Below, one piece after another: positions 47,746 to 60,309 of a stretch of DNA of 64,000 nucleotides (positions within the stretch are counted from its first letter, which is position 1; every line of letters starts with the position of its first letter). Under the pieces are notes generated by a model. The model made no database searches and was not told the DNA's origin. It was given only the letters and a program-made list of their open reading frames with translations. Origin of the DNA: Anagrus nilaparvatae (lineage: Eukaryota > Arthropoda > Insecta > Hymenoptera > Mymaridae); NCBI GenBank assembly GCA_022575985.1, contig JAKSXM010000272.1:26491501-26555500 (forward strand), read 5' to 3'. The translations under genes and the position numbers were made by a program.

Positions 47746-49184
47746 TAGACTCACCTCGTATATACGAATATGCCCACGCTTAGATGCAAAGTTTATGAAC
47801 CTCAATTATTATCACTCTCTCATTCATACATACACACAATAACAAAATTAAGTAATTTATGACGATATACTGATCGCGAGCTAGCTATTAAAATAAAATT
47901 ATTTTCTTTACTTCTGTTGAGATGACGATGACAGCGTGGTCTCTTTCAATAGCCTTGAAATACTTTTGATTGATTTGATTTAATGCGCTTCCTAGCAATA
48001 ATATGGCGTATGATAAATTTACACTGATTCTATTATATTTATATAGAAATTAAAATAATGAAAACTTGAATTAATAAGCTACGTAGAATACTTGTATAAA
48101 AATTAATAACTGTAATTTGAATAAAAAAAACTATTTTACAATGAGGGGTGAGCCCCTGCTCTCTCCCTCTCTTAGAGAGCACTATCTCTTAATTGCTGTT
48201 AACTGTTCAGCGGCCGAGACAAGAGTGTCTCCACGCGCTCTCGTTGGTTCATAATTTTTCTGTGTTCCGGCGTCTAGAGCAGTTAAAACTCGCTGCTTCT
48301 TTAGCAAAAAAAACGCGCGATAACACAGATTATTTGAATCTAAAAAATGTCATAAAACTCTAATTTTATAATGCAAATTATTACATTACATTTTATTTAG
48401 TAAGGTTATGTAGATTCCAAAGTATCTGACATTATAACTCGGGTTTTTCGAATTTTGGGGTCTACACGAAACTTGTTCCAATCCATCCCTATCTAAAAAA
48501 ATCCGAACTTTTGAATACCCGAGCCTAATTTTAGATAACCGCACACCCCTAGTATTTATGTTTAGTTAAAGAGTAATTATCAGCTTCAAAATTTACACTT
48601 TAAAAATCATAAATAATAAATACATCGAAGTTTCTAAAAACACTGAACGAATATTCAACTAAATTTTTTGAGAATTTGAAAAAGGTTATGAGAATTTGTA
48701 GATTTTGTAATTAATATTTAGCCTTATAACAACTGGGTAAAGCTTTGAGTAATTCCTGAAATACTTGATTGAAAATTCAGATTATATATTTTTGCAGTGT
48801 TTTAAATTTACCATATTTTATAAAAAAAAATGTAATAAATAAATAATATTTTTTCCAATATCTGTCAATTTTAAAATCTCTATTTAATTAGAAATTTAAA
48901 TTATTATAGCATATATATACATAAATATATAATATTTCATAAATGTCAGATATTCAGACATAAAAAAAAAATCATAAAATTTCAATTGATGCCAAAAATG
49001 ACGTAAATATATATATTTCAATGAAAATTGCTCACGCAATAATATATATAATATATATAACACCTGAATTTGACATTTAGCAAGTTGGTGGTTTATTTGA
49101 AATAAATTTATGTATATAAAAAAAAATTTTAATATAAATTTTCAAAAAATAATAAATTTTTTTTTCTTTCTCTTTTTGTTACAG
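47746..49184. other. Intron 4, end part, with GC-richer island
   Basis: About 48140-48320 is GC-richer ('gtctccacgcgctctcgttg', 'gcggccgagacaagagtgtc') without an ORF or tRNA signature. At 48530-48550 'aaccgcacacccctagt' resembles the common terminus of hAT-type MITEs, and its inverse 'ttaggggtgtgcaattacac' starts at 51180. No exon before the acceptor at 49184. Confidence 0.5.
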
Positions 49185-49390
49185 TCAAGAAACTTTATTA
49201 ACAGGAAATGAAACATCAGGATTATTACAATTAGTTGTATGGGCACCACAAGGTAACGCCTTAGTTTATGTATTACAAAATAATATTTATTATCGTCCAC
49301 AAGCTGAAATATCTAATGAAGACTATCAAATAACTTACGATGGTGCCTTTGGTATGGTTTATAATGGTGTTCCTGATTGGGTGTATGAAG
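49185..49390 (+). CDS. S9B dipeptidyl-peptidase-like protein, propeller exon 5
   Basis: 206-base exon after tttttgttacag, ending at a gtttgt donor. It begins by completing Leu and encodes QETLLTGNETSG, then LVVWAPQGNALVYVLQNNIY, and ends GMVYNGVPDWVYE. These are family landmarks: W-(S/A)-P-x-G-x-x-(L/I)-x-(Y/F)-V, the NNIY strand, and (I/V)YNG(I/V)xDW(V/L)YE. In active DPP4 the glutamates just after this point form the Glu-Glu pair that binds the substrate amino group. Here the exon stops with the Glu of DWVYE plus one G, so the diagnostic Glu-Glu pair falls in the next exon, which I could not find before 64000. NET is a potential glycosylation site. The final intron therefore exceeds 14.6 kb and the gene is truncated by the window edge. 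Confidence 0.9.
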
Positions 49391-50291
49391 GTTTGTAATA
49401 ATTTGATTATTATTTATGAATTAAATTGCACATAAAATTTTTAAAGATTTTCTGAGTAATGCTAGTTGAGGTAACTTTAGACGTCTTAAATATAAATGTC
49501 TCCCTTAATCAGAATTAATATTGAGAATTATTAAGGGAAAGGTTCGATTTCCTAATTCATTCAGTTCTTTTCTTGTGAATTATACCTCAAATGTATTAAA
49601 ATTATCCCAATATCTTGGTCTAATTATCCTAGTTTGAGGATTCAAATCTACTACCCTTAAAAATTCCTTGCTTCACTAATCGCACCCAAATCGCTACCTC
49701 ATCTCAAAAATCTAGTTACTAATAGCCATTGATATTTATTCGAAATCCCCTCAGTTTTATAATCAATAATCTGAGTAGAAATACAAAATACACTCCTCAT
49801 TGAAACCTTACTAATCTGCTATATCTGTAGATTTTTCACAAAAATAAAACAAATTGAACAACAAAAATTTTTATAACACTTTTTTCCAATCCTAAGCAAC
49901 TTCTCCTCATAAACTAAAATAAAACTCCCAATAGCAGTAAATTCATTTTATTTACCATTTTAAAGTACATTCCAATTTAACTAAAGTCAGTTATCTTGTT
50001 TTTTAAAAAATTTAAATAAATCCATAAATTACATCAATTCCACGAACTATGTATAATATGCAGATTATATAAAATATAGTATAAAAAATATACATAAATT
50101 TCTTATTTATTATAAAAAAAAAAAGAACCTCAGTTTTTAAATCACGAACTAATTCTCAAGAGAAAATAAAAAAAAAAGATTTTTTGGTCCTTTTGGGTTT
50201 TACTATGCGTTTGCAACATATATATAAAATGCATTTTTATTCTTTGCAGGTTTCCTTTTCTTAGTTTGTTTGTTTTATTACATATACATGT

Positions 50292-50331
<40 letters not shown>

Positions 50332-51320
50332 TTTAACACTTATTTTCCTATCTTTTTATTTATATTATAAGCTTCTTTTATAAATTTTTTTAAAGTTTAC
50401 TTTTGTTTTATGACTCCCTACCGTCATGTAAATATTTTTTTTTGATTAAAATCAACTGTTTTTACTATTGTATATATATTTTTTAAAAAACTGCAGTAAC
50501 ATTATATATAATATATGGTACCAATTTGATATTACAACATAAATATTAGCTTGAGCTTTTTACTTTTAGAAATATTTTTATTTTTGAAATTTTGAAAAAC
50601 AGGTATAAAATTTATGTGTTTCTTTTTAATTAAACAATTTACAGTGTAAATAAAAACAAAACTTTGATAAAATGAAATGTTTTATAAATTTTTGAGAAAA
50701 TTTCTGGAATTACCTGGCTAATATATATTTTAATTTTAAATTTTACTAAATAATTCCCCACATAATTATAATTTAAAACTTAAAATTTTTTAAAAATAAA
50801 TTATTAATTATAAAAGAGCTACCCTTAAAATATATATAGTACATCTTTAATTATGAGATTATTATAAATTGTTTTATTTAATGAGTTTATTTTCATAATT
50901 ACTATTGTGTTCATAAAATAAATTTAATACTCTTTTTTGTTGGGTTTATTATTGTGTATTATATATAAAATAATCTGAAAGATTTTATATATTTAAGTAT
51001 AAATTATTTTATCTTTTGTGTTATTACAATGTTATCTATTTTTATTTGAATGAATTAATACACAGACTCATTATACTAAATTATAAGCAATAAATTTTTT
51101 TTTATCTTTTTTAATTGTGTGGATAATTTTTTGATATTATTTTATCAATGGATTTAATACTATTTCTATAATATTTACATTAGGGGTGTGCAATTACACG
51201 ACCCGAAAGAGTCAGTTGAGTTTTGAGTGAGTTTGAGTAGGTCTTCATGGATAACCGTGAAAAGCTTTAAAAGTTCGCAGGTACAGTTTTAAATTGGAAA
51301 TTTCTCTGGCTTTACGATTC

Positions 51321-51354
<34 letters not shown>

Positions 51355-54300
51355 GAAATGTTGGTTACACATTACATATGGTCATTTCTTCTTGAAATCC
51401 AACACCCTCCTTGCCCAAAAATTGACGCAGCGCAGAAGGACGTGAAGGATCTCGGAATTTGAGAAAAATTATATAGATTTTGATGCTGAGTGGTCTCCCA
51501 TATTTTTTTTTAATTTGCCTGCCTGACACAAGTTCAACTGTCACAAATTTCAAATCAAAAATCACAAAAATTATTGCTACTTGTTGTCAAAACAAAGATA
51601 ACTACACAATCCGCGTTTAATCCACTAAATATTTTAAAAAATTTCTGAGTATTGTGTGATTTTTAAAATATCTCAACTTTGACTGTTAATATCTCCGAAC
51701 CTACTGGTCCAAAACAAGAAAATTTAAGCGCAAAATCATAATCTTCTGATTTATAATAAGTGTGCAAGTAAATTAGTTTTGAGACCTGACTAATAAAATG
51801 CTTTTAATACGATGACCTACTTAAATAATTCATTGTTCATATCACAACTTACTTAATTCCTTCTTCAAATTTTAGCTTATTCATTAAAAAATCTACTTAA
51901 GAATAAATCTAGCTAAATAATTAATTTAAAAAATAAATGAATAAATCTATGCACTTCCATTTATGCAGAATCTCAAAAGTGTAATAAATCTCATTTCATC
52001 ACTATGATTGTATTTTAGAATAAATAACCCTCATCAAATTAATCATCATTATATAAAACAACTGAAACAACTAACAAAACAATCTCTTTTAAAATATAAT
52101 GGAACAAGACAAGCATTTATTTTCATAAAATCTTTCCATCATATCATAATATTTTGATACTTATTATTTATTTCATTGCTTAAAATAAAACTCTTTAACA
52201 TCAAAATCTAAAATTTGTATTTTACTGTGCAAAAAATTTAATAAGGAGAGTCCGTTAGTTTTAGGTTTATTATGAATTTTATAAAATTAATAAAAATAAA
52301 AAATAAATATATTTTTATTGTTTTTTTTTTTTTTTTTATTTATAAAAATGATTAAAACAAATATGAACCAACTATTGCAGTTGATATTTATTAGCGAAAT
52401 GTCATACTTGTCCCTTTAATTGACATTTATTATCGTGTAAAGTTTACAAACTACATGATTATTCTGTACATACATTTCAACAAAATAGAACAGAATAATT
52501 TAGAAATATGACAAAATATAATAATACAAAAAGTTTTTTTTTTATTTATAAAAAATGTATTTTTTTTTTTATGGTTATGTACATTTATTTTTTTTATTGA
52601 AAATTTTATTCATAAATTTTTTTAAAAAAAGTAAATAAAATGTATCGGGAAAATTCCATCATAATAAAAAGTTGTTTTAAAAAATAAAAGTACTTTTTAC
52701 GTACACTGTTAAGAAAAGATTTTTTTTTTATTCACACACTCTAAATCTAAAAGAATTTTTTTTTACACAGAAAATAATTAATGTTTATTTAATGTTTTTG
52801 AAATAAATGATTTTTATTTTAATTCTTTCAGGGATTTATTTTGACAAGAAAGAATTATTTTTAAATTAAATAATGTTTCTAAAAAAATTAACCTCATAAA
52901 ATAATGGGTACCCAAAATAATTCCTTTCAAAAAAATTATTCTTTTTTGAGTAACGAAAATTACTTTGAGGTTTGGTGTGTAACAAAATTGGAATACTGAG
53001 AATTTTATAAAATTCTCAGTTTTAATGAAAATTACTTTACAGTTACACAAATAAAATAAAACAAACAATATAAAAAAAATTTAGATTTCTATAAGAAGCT
53101 TGTGATTTTGAAGACATTTATTCTTTACAGTGTGATAAAATAAAGTTATTTTAATAATTTACATAAACCTTTATTTTTCTTTTTATAAGCCTTTTTTTAT
53201 ACTAACCTATCTTATTTTTAAAATGTAAAAATAAAAAAAATAAAAAGTATCTAGATGTAGATTGTATTTTTGCTTGCATTTTCCGATATATTTGATATGA
53301 ATCTTTTTATTATAAAATATACTTATGTATATGGACTTTTCTTTTTGAAATTGAACACCTTAACTTGTCCAAAAATATAGGCACTGTAAATGGATTTGAA
53401 TGGTCTCAAATTGACGATAAAATGTGTCTAATTTTACTTTAAAAAGGGTTTTATATACTGACAATTAAATTGATAAAAAATTCTATAAATTTTATTGTTT
53501 TTTTGTAATTCCTTACCAAGCTAAATTTAATAGCGAAAAATTCTTTGTTAAGCTAAATTATTAAGCCAATGTGAATTCGAGAATAAACTAAAACTTTTTG
53601 TCTTACTTTGAAAATTTGCTAATTTATGCATTAGACCTTATACAAAATTACAGATGATTTTTTTGTAAATATTTAATTAACAATAATTAACTTATATTAC
53701 ATAGAAAAATAAAAAAATTTTTAAATGTAAAAGGAAAAAACAAGAATTTAAATTACTAAAAAATAGACGATGCACAAAACAACAATTATTTAAAAATTTT
53801 TTTTTTTTTTGTGAATAATTTTACCCTGGTTACTCATTTATCAATGAAAAATTTTAATTGACTTTTTATAGACTTTTATACTCAGATTGATCACTGAAAG
53901 CAAAATGTATGAAAGTGGACAAAATTTTTCGCTAAAGAAAAGTAAAAATTAAAAATTAATGGTTTTCTGGAGAAAAATACATGGGTTTCTTCTATAAAGT
54001 AGACTATCTCGGGCTCTCTTCGTTCGCCTAAATTATAATTTTACTTATAAAAACTTATTTAATTCAATCAAAAATAAGGAGATGAGTTGGTCAGAAAAAT
54101 TTTTTGTCGAAAAAAACTTGGTCAAAATTTTTCTGACCAAGTCCAAGTTTTTCTCAATTTTCAAGAAGTTCAAAAAAAAACTTTTTAGGACAACTATGGG
54201 CTTAAAATCGACTTTAGTGTCTAAATTTAACGAAGGACTTATTTTTTACTCGTATTTTTAAGCTCTTTTAGAGCATTAAGAATCCCAGACAAATTAAAAA

Positions 54301-55756
54301 AAAATCTAAATTGTACATTTATAAAATTGAAGCTTTTATGCCTAAATGATAAGTTTTGATATTTGATAAGTAATCTTATAATCCGATTAGGTCATATATG
54401 CCATGATGGTTTGTGCATACTGCCCCTAATTGATTGATATTTTTCGTACTCGTGTGTGCTAGGATAACCTAAGTATAAAATTATTTAAATATTTCAAATA
54501 ATTTACTTTATTTAAATATTTAAAATAATTTTCATATAAAATTCATCATAAACCAAAAATAACACGACATTTTATTTATAAAATATTTCAAACACAAAAT
54601 ATCCAATTTATTTATATTTATTTAGCATTAAAATAAAAAATCCATTTGTGTAATATAAATAAATAAATGTAAACGAAAATAAAACCTTTTGATAAGAAAT
54701 AAATATTTAACATATTTGCGATCGAATCCATTATATAAAGATCGATGGAGATCTGAAGTTGCTTCTATTCAACTTTTTATTCGCCTTCTGATTGGCCGAA
54801 TAAAAATCGATTATTCGATTATTTTTAAATTAATTATAAAAATTGCGGTTCATTATCATTAACTTATAACAATTGTATAAAATAAAAATATACTAATAAG
54901 CAAATATACATTTATCAGAATTTAAATTAATTCTAAAAATTTAAAGATTAATAATGATTATTAAAAAATTTCGTTTATATGAAAAATTTAAATAAATAAA
55001 GTTAATGGTTATGTTATTTAGTTTATTTATAAATTAAAATACACAAAAAATGTAACTGATGCGCCAAAAAGAGGTTAAAAGCAAAACTTGTATTATTTAT
55101 AAAAATAATAAGGACCTTATCTTAGGCTTATAGGTAATAGGCGAAGGAAAAAAAATAAAATTAGGTAAGATTTAAAAATTATATAGGTAGTTTTTAAAGA
55201 ACCAAACAATTTATACTTTTGAGATAAAAAGAAATAATATCATAAATAATGTCAAAACCTTGAAGCAATTATAATGTGGTTATTTTGTTATTGTAAAATA
55301 TTATTAAGGAAGGAAATTAAATTAACAAATTCTTTGCGGAAGATTTTGGAGCCCCATTAAAAATACATAGAGCCATGGTTCAAGGTTGCCTACGCCGCTG
55401 TGAAAATATTAATTGATTATTAATGACTCTGAAATATTTTTAACTCCAATTCAAACCCATCAAATAGGTTCAAAAATGCTTTCTATATATTATACTTATA
55501 GTATTGCGATTTATAATAAAAATAGAAAAAACCCGATGGAATGTCAAAACTGGAATTTTTGCATATAGGTTATTCTTAGTGAAACTTTATGAAAAGGATG
55601 GTGAAACTTTGGGATTTTCATAAAACCATTTCTACTGGGCTTAGTACGTAAAAATATGATTCCATTCAAATTTTTAAGCTTCTATAGATTGAAATGTTTC
55701 AAAATTACAGGTGTTTTTAAATTTATAAATTTTTTTTAATTTTCTAGAAAAATGTG
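49391..55756. other. Intron 5, first part
   Basis: A next exon should begin with two bases completing a Glu/Gly codon and then Glu-rich propeller sequence. I found no such acceptor. Contains TA arrays (50295-50330), a run of 28 T at 51327-51354, and a small hairpin at about 54068-54150 built of 'ttggtcagaaaaa'/'tttttctgaccaa'. Otherwise AT-rich. Confidence 0.55.
51327..51570 (-). other. Candidate retroposed sequence with a 28-base A tract
   Basis: On the minus strand a 66-codon open frame (with GRPLSIKIYIIFLKFRDPSR and ALRQFLGKEGVGFQEEMTIC) ends at a TAA, and 10-15 bases later comes an uninterrupted run of 28 A. GC content is higher than in the neighbourhood. This is what a truncated retrocopy or SINE/LINE end looks like. 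I recognise no protein family, and no polyadenylation signal or target duplication is evident. Confidence 0.4.
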
Positions 55757-57501
55757 ATAGTCTAGAAGCCGCCTGTGTTAAATTTATGCACTTTTTTCCT
55801 AAGCCTTGTGTAAGGCTACTTATACGTGATTCTTAAGTTTCCAAGTACGCTGATTCCAAATTTTCAGGTCCCGATCCCGAGAGCGTAGCCCTAATACCGA
55901 TATACCATAGTTTTCGGCCAATTTTGAGTGTTTTTTTGACATACTTCATATAAAAACTTTCTATATTGACTTTAAAATTTCAGGTAATATTGTCAGGTAG
56001 TATATACTGCTATTTTAAAGTCAATCTAGAAAGTTTTTATATGAAGTATGTCAAAAAAAACACTCAAAATTGGCCGAAAATTACGGTAAATCGGTATCAG
56101 GGCTACGTTTTCGGGATCGGAATCTAAAAATTCAGCATCAGCGTACCCAAAAACTTAAGAGTTCTGCCTGGAAGCCATTTTTGCAGCTGTAAGCCAATCC
56201 CGTAAATGGACGCTTTCTCACCTACTCATGGCTTCAATTTTAATTAAAATAAAATATGAAAAGCAGAAAAATAATCTCCGGAAAATTCTGCAGATGGGAC
56301 AACTTTGCCCGGTCACGGATTATAAATTTTGTTTTATTTATTATGATGTTTTAGGAAAATTTTCCGAGACCGGGCAAAGTTGTCCCATCTGCAGAATTTT
56401 CCGGAGATTATTTTTCTGCTTTTCATTTTTTATTTTAATTAAAATTGAAGCCATGAGTAGGTGAGAAAGCGTCCGTTTACGGGATTGGCTTACAGCTGCA
56501 AAAATGGTGTCCAGGCAGAACTCTTAAGTATCACGTATAAGTAGCTTTACACAAGGGACAAGGCTTAGGAAAAAAGTGCATACATTTAACACAGGCGCAC
56601 AGTATAATAGAAAAAAAAAGTGGCCAAAAATCGACTTCAACGCAATTTCTGATGAAAAAAAACTTTTGCTGGATGGAAAATGACCGTTTTTGTAAATATT
56701 AAATGATAGGCTACCGAGATCAAAAAATTTTTTTTTTTAATTTTTTTAGCTGCTGAATGAAAAAAAAAATCTATTTTTTACCATAAAAAGGTAAATATTT
56801 ATAGTTTTAAAATTAAAAAAAAAAATTTTTTTAGGTACAGCTCTGTATTAAAATATGTACATAAATGATAAATAAACCTAAAAAAAGTGTATTAGTATAA
56901 TTATACATGGCTGTATGCAGTATAAAGATGTGTTAGTCAACATTTGTAATTTAGTCAAAAAATTAAAAATTTGATTTTTCTATTTTTACTTATATTTTAA
57001 ACTTAAATAAAGTATAAAAAATATAAATTATATAAAAACATTTAAAAAAATACTTTATTTAAGTTTAAAATATAAGTAAAAATAGAAAAATCAAATTTTT
57101 CATTTTTTAAAAAATTTTTTGACTAAATTGCAAATGTTGACTAACACATCTTTATACTGCATACAACCATGTATAATTATACTAATACACTTTTTTTAGG
57201 TTTATTTATCATTTATGTACATATTTTAATACAGAGTTTTACCTAAAAAAATTTTTTTTTTAATTTTAAAACTATAAATATTTTACCTTTTTATGATAAA
57301 AAATAGATTTTTTTTTCATTCAGCAGCTAAAAAAATTAAAATAAAAAAATTTTTTTGATCTCGGTAGCCTATCATTTAGTATACACAAAAACGGTCATTT
57401 TCCATCCAGGAGAATTTTTTTTCATCAGAAATTGCGTTGAACCCGATTTTTGGCCATTTTTTTTTTTTTTACTATACACTGTGAGGCGTCTTCTAGACTA
57501 T
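55757..57501. mobile_element. Foldback element A (Y-shaped palindrome), split by element B
   Basis: Ends 'atagtctagaagccgcctgt' and, across the insertion, 'acaggcg'...'tcttctagactat'. Removing 56598-57483 plus one AGGCG rebuilds 'taacacaggcgtcttctaga', which matches the inverse of the left end with a single mismatch. The outer stem (55757-55832 with 56527-56597 and 57489-57501) encloses two successive hairpins, 55832-56160 ('gtttttttgacatacttcat' / 'atgaagtatgtcaaaaaaaa') and 56155-56527 ('cttaagagttctgcctggaa' / 'ggtgtccaggcagaactctt'). The folded strand would be a three-way junction. No real ORF. Confidence 0.85.
56598..57483. mobile_element. Foldback element B, 886 bp, CACAGT(G) ends, 5-bp AGGCG duplication
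   Basis: Left end CACAGTATAATAG, right end (inverse) CACAGTGTATAGT. The arms stay complementary nearly to the centre (about 57040), with 'tggccaaaaatcg', 'gatggaaaatgaccgttttt' and 'gataggctaccgagatcaaa' all mirrored. AGGCG stands immediately outside each end (56593-56597, 57484-57488), and the host element becomes continuous when B and one AGGCG are taken away. A 5-bp GC-rich duplication with CAC-starting ends is the pattern of Transib elements; the right end equals the CACAGTG heptamer of recombination signal sequences. There is no transposase, so it is non-autonomous. Confidence 0.88.
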
Positions 57502-57699
57502 GAGTTAATTTTTTGATTTTAATTTTTGTAAGCTCTAAATGAAACTAAAAACAATTTTTATGAATAAGGGGTATGTAAAATTTCCCACTGAAGACGATTC
57601 TGACATCAGTTTTTTGGAAACTACAAGGAAATCCGAAAAATTGGAAAAACTAAAGAGGTTTTTCAAAGGCAAATTTCTGCAAAAAGGTTGTTTTATTTT

Positions 57700-58440
57700 C
57701 TTTTAATTGGCCAAAAAAATTTTATTTTCCCATAAACTTTCTGTTTGTAAGCAGTTTTTTGGGGGATATTTAAAAACTCAAAAAAACGAATTTTCATAAC
57801 TTTCCATTTTCCAAAATTTTCTGGATTTCCTTGTCCCCTAACCGAAATTTTGACATGATCTTTGAATTCCTCGGGAAATACTTACTTAAATATACTTACA
57901 TAAGTTTATATAAGACTCTTTTGAGAGAAATTTTGAACAAATCTGTAGTTCTGTACAAAGAAAAGAAAATAAAATATAATACAAATTCATAAAATAGTAA
58001 AATAACAATAATTAGCAAATAAATTTTAATTTTTTTAATATTTTTATTTTCTTTTCTGTGCACAGAGTTACAGATTTATTCAAAATAATTATCTCAAAAG
58101 GGGTTCTTTGGTAAAATTTTCCAAGTAATCCAAAAATCGAGTCAGAATTTCGGTTAGGTGACAAAAAAATCCGGAAAATGGAAAATTTTGAAAAATGAAA
58201 AGTTATAAAAATTTTTTTTTTAGTTTTTCAGCATGTAAAAGACAAATATGCTCCAAAAACCAGGTGGAGTACTTACCAACGAAAAATAAAAGCCCATAAT
58301 GAAAAATGTAACGAAATTTATTGTTCCTTAATTTTTATACCATAATCAATATTTTTCCGAAAAATATTATACAGAATATTTAATCAAAGTGTACCAACAA
58401 AAAGTTTATGGGAGAACAAAAATTTTAAGGCCAATCAGAT
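57700..58440. repeat. Foldback repeat
   Basis: Left 'aattggccaaaaaaatttta' plus 'ttttcccataaactttctgt' is inverse to right 'aaaaagtttatgggagaaca' plus 'aaaattttaaggccaat'. Inner 'ataactttccattttccaaa' plus 'attttctggatttccttg' mirrors 'ccggaaaatggaaaattttg' region at about 58170. 'Cctaaccgaaattttgac' pairs with 'gtcagaatttcggttagg'. Lies about 200 bases beyond element A. Outer ends and target duplication not established. Confidence 0.75.
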
Positions 58441-58763
58441 TCTCAAGATGCTGTTAATGATTAATTAAAAAAAGTCTTTCAGGTAAAAATTGAAATACGT
58501 GGGAGAAGATATAATCTATTCCTCCAATGAAGTAAAAAACAAAAAAAATAATGAAAACTTTCCTTCGAGAATAAAAAACAACACAAATTAAATTTTCTTA
58601 AGTAGGTATTTAAATAAATTAACGCAAAAGGGGTAAAATAGTTAATTGCATTTTGAAGGTAAAAATATTTGAGAGCAATAAAAATATTAGTATTTTTTAT
58701 CAGTATAACCATGAATTTTATTTAAATTAATTTTATAACGATTTTATAAAAAAAGCAATTATT

Positions 58764-58788
58764 CTGCGCGCGCAGAGCGCGCGGCTAT
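58764..58788. repeat. CG-rich palindromic tract
   Basis: 'ctgcgcgcgcagagcgcgcg' is an isolated alternating purine-pyrimidine GC tract in very AT-rich DNA, with overlapping palindromes (ctgcgcgcgcag). Similar tracts end some insect transposons, but no partner was found here. Confidence 0.6.
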
Positions 58789-60309
58789 TCTAGTTTTTAA
58801 TGAAAATCAATAAAAAAAAAAAACATATTTACATTTTATTAACTCTAGCTAAACAAATTCATTTCTCTTTTTATAAAAAAAAAAACAATTCTAATATGCT
58901 TGAAAAAATAAAAATTTTCTATGAATTCCGTAGGAAAAATAATTTTTTTTATTTTTGATAAATAAAAAAAATATATGAAATGTCAATAATGTCAAACATC
59001 TTATTACAACAACACGTGTTATATTATATAGAAAAAAGTAGAAAAAAAAATAAGAAAATCAGTAGCTGAATTTCTTTAGTGTCGGATGTGACATTAACAT
59101 CGTTGTAGGGATTTAGAAAAATACTTTTAACAAATCCCTTCTCACTAATGGTGACTCTACTTTACGTACTTTAAGGTATTTTGATTCCCTAAAGCTTTTT
59201 TTTACCTTTTTTATTTTTTTTATACAAAATTTTTCTTATGAATTATTTTACTTTTTGAAAAAAAAATATAAATTTAATTAAAAAATTTAAGTACTATTTA
59301 GAAAATAAATTTACTTTTTAAGGATTTAAATATTTATGTGTGGGTATGAGTAAATAAGTATGTTTACTGTTGAATTTCTAGTTAGAAAGTAAGTATAAAA
59401 TTAAATTTAAATAAAATATATTTACCTAAATAAAATGTTCCAGAAGCATACGTGATGTATTAATGTCTGACTTAAAACGGACTCGTACTACTTCAATTTT
59501 TGAATTTAAGTTTTAATATTAACATTTTAATTATTTTACGTTTTTAATATTTAAGTAAGCTGATTTAACTTTAATAGTCGATAATTCTTTAATTTGATTA
59601 TCTTATTATTTCATTATATTTGAATTTTGATATGTGTTTCCGCATATAAATAAATATCGAGATAAATACTATAGATTATTATAATCAGGATTAGCTAGGA
59701 TTTTTGTTTATTGTTGTTTATTGTTGCTATTTAATAGTAGTGTATTAAAAACTAATCAAGCATAATAAAGAGAAGAAATCGATGATATTTTTTTTAGGGT
59801 AAAGATTATAATTATTAATAAACTTATAAATATTCTCAAAACCAATTTCTAATTCTAATAAAAATATTTTTGCATTTTTAATTCTATTTTTTACTGATTC
59901 TGTTAATTAGAAAAAAAAAGAACTCCATGAGAGTCACTAAGAATACATGTTTTTTTTCGAAAATCCTGCAATTTAGTTTTGCCTATATCTCGGTAAATAA
60001 CCAACCTAAGGTTTTAAAAACTTTTTAGTAGATTTAAATAATTGTAAGCGTTATTTTTTCCAAATATTATGAAATTCTTTTCATAAGTAAATAAATTTTA
60101 ATAAAGAAGGCCTATTTTTGAATTGATAATAAATTTTCTAATAAAATGACATCATTTACAATATCAAACGATTTTTAAGGTGGTACATACAATTGGAGAT
60201 TAAAAAATATGACTTTTTGTGGATAGGTTTTCGGGTAGAAATAATTGAGATAATTTTTTCAAAATTGGCACTTTATTAGATTATGAGTTGCTAAATATTT
60301 TTTTTTTTT
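58789..60309. other. Intron 5, AT-rich, no recognised feature
   Basis: No exon, RNA gene or structured repeat that I can support. Confidence 0.6.

Noticed and set aside
52814..53068. Minus-strand 84-codon ORF and the acceptor-like 'ttctttcaggg' at 52826 as the next DPP exon
   Set aside because: Neither strand continues the propeller after DWVYE, and phase and residues do not fit.
56228..56464. 78-codon ORF with a mirrored sequence (QMGQLCPVTD...ETGQSCPICR)
   Set aside because: It spans both arms of a hairpin in foldback element A; the symmetry of the peptide reflects the DNA palindrome.
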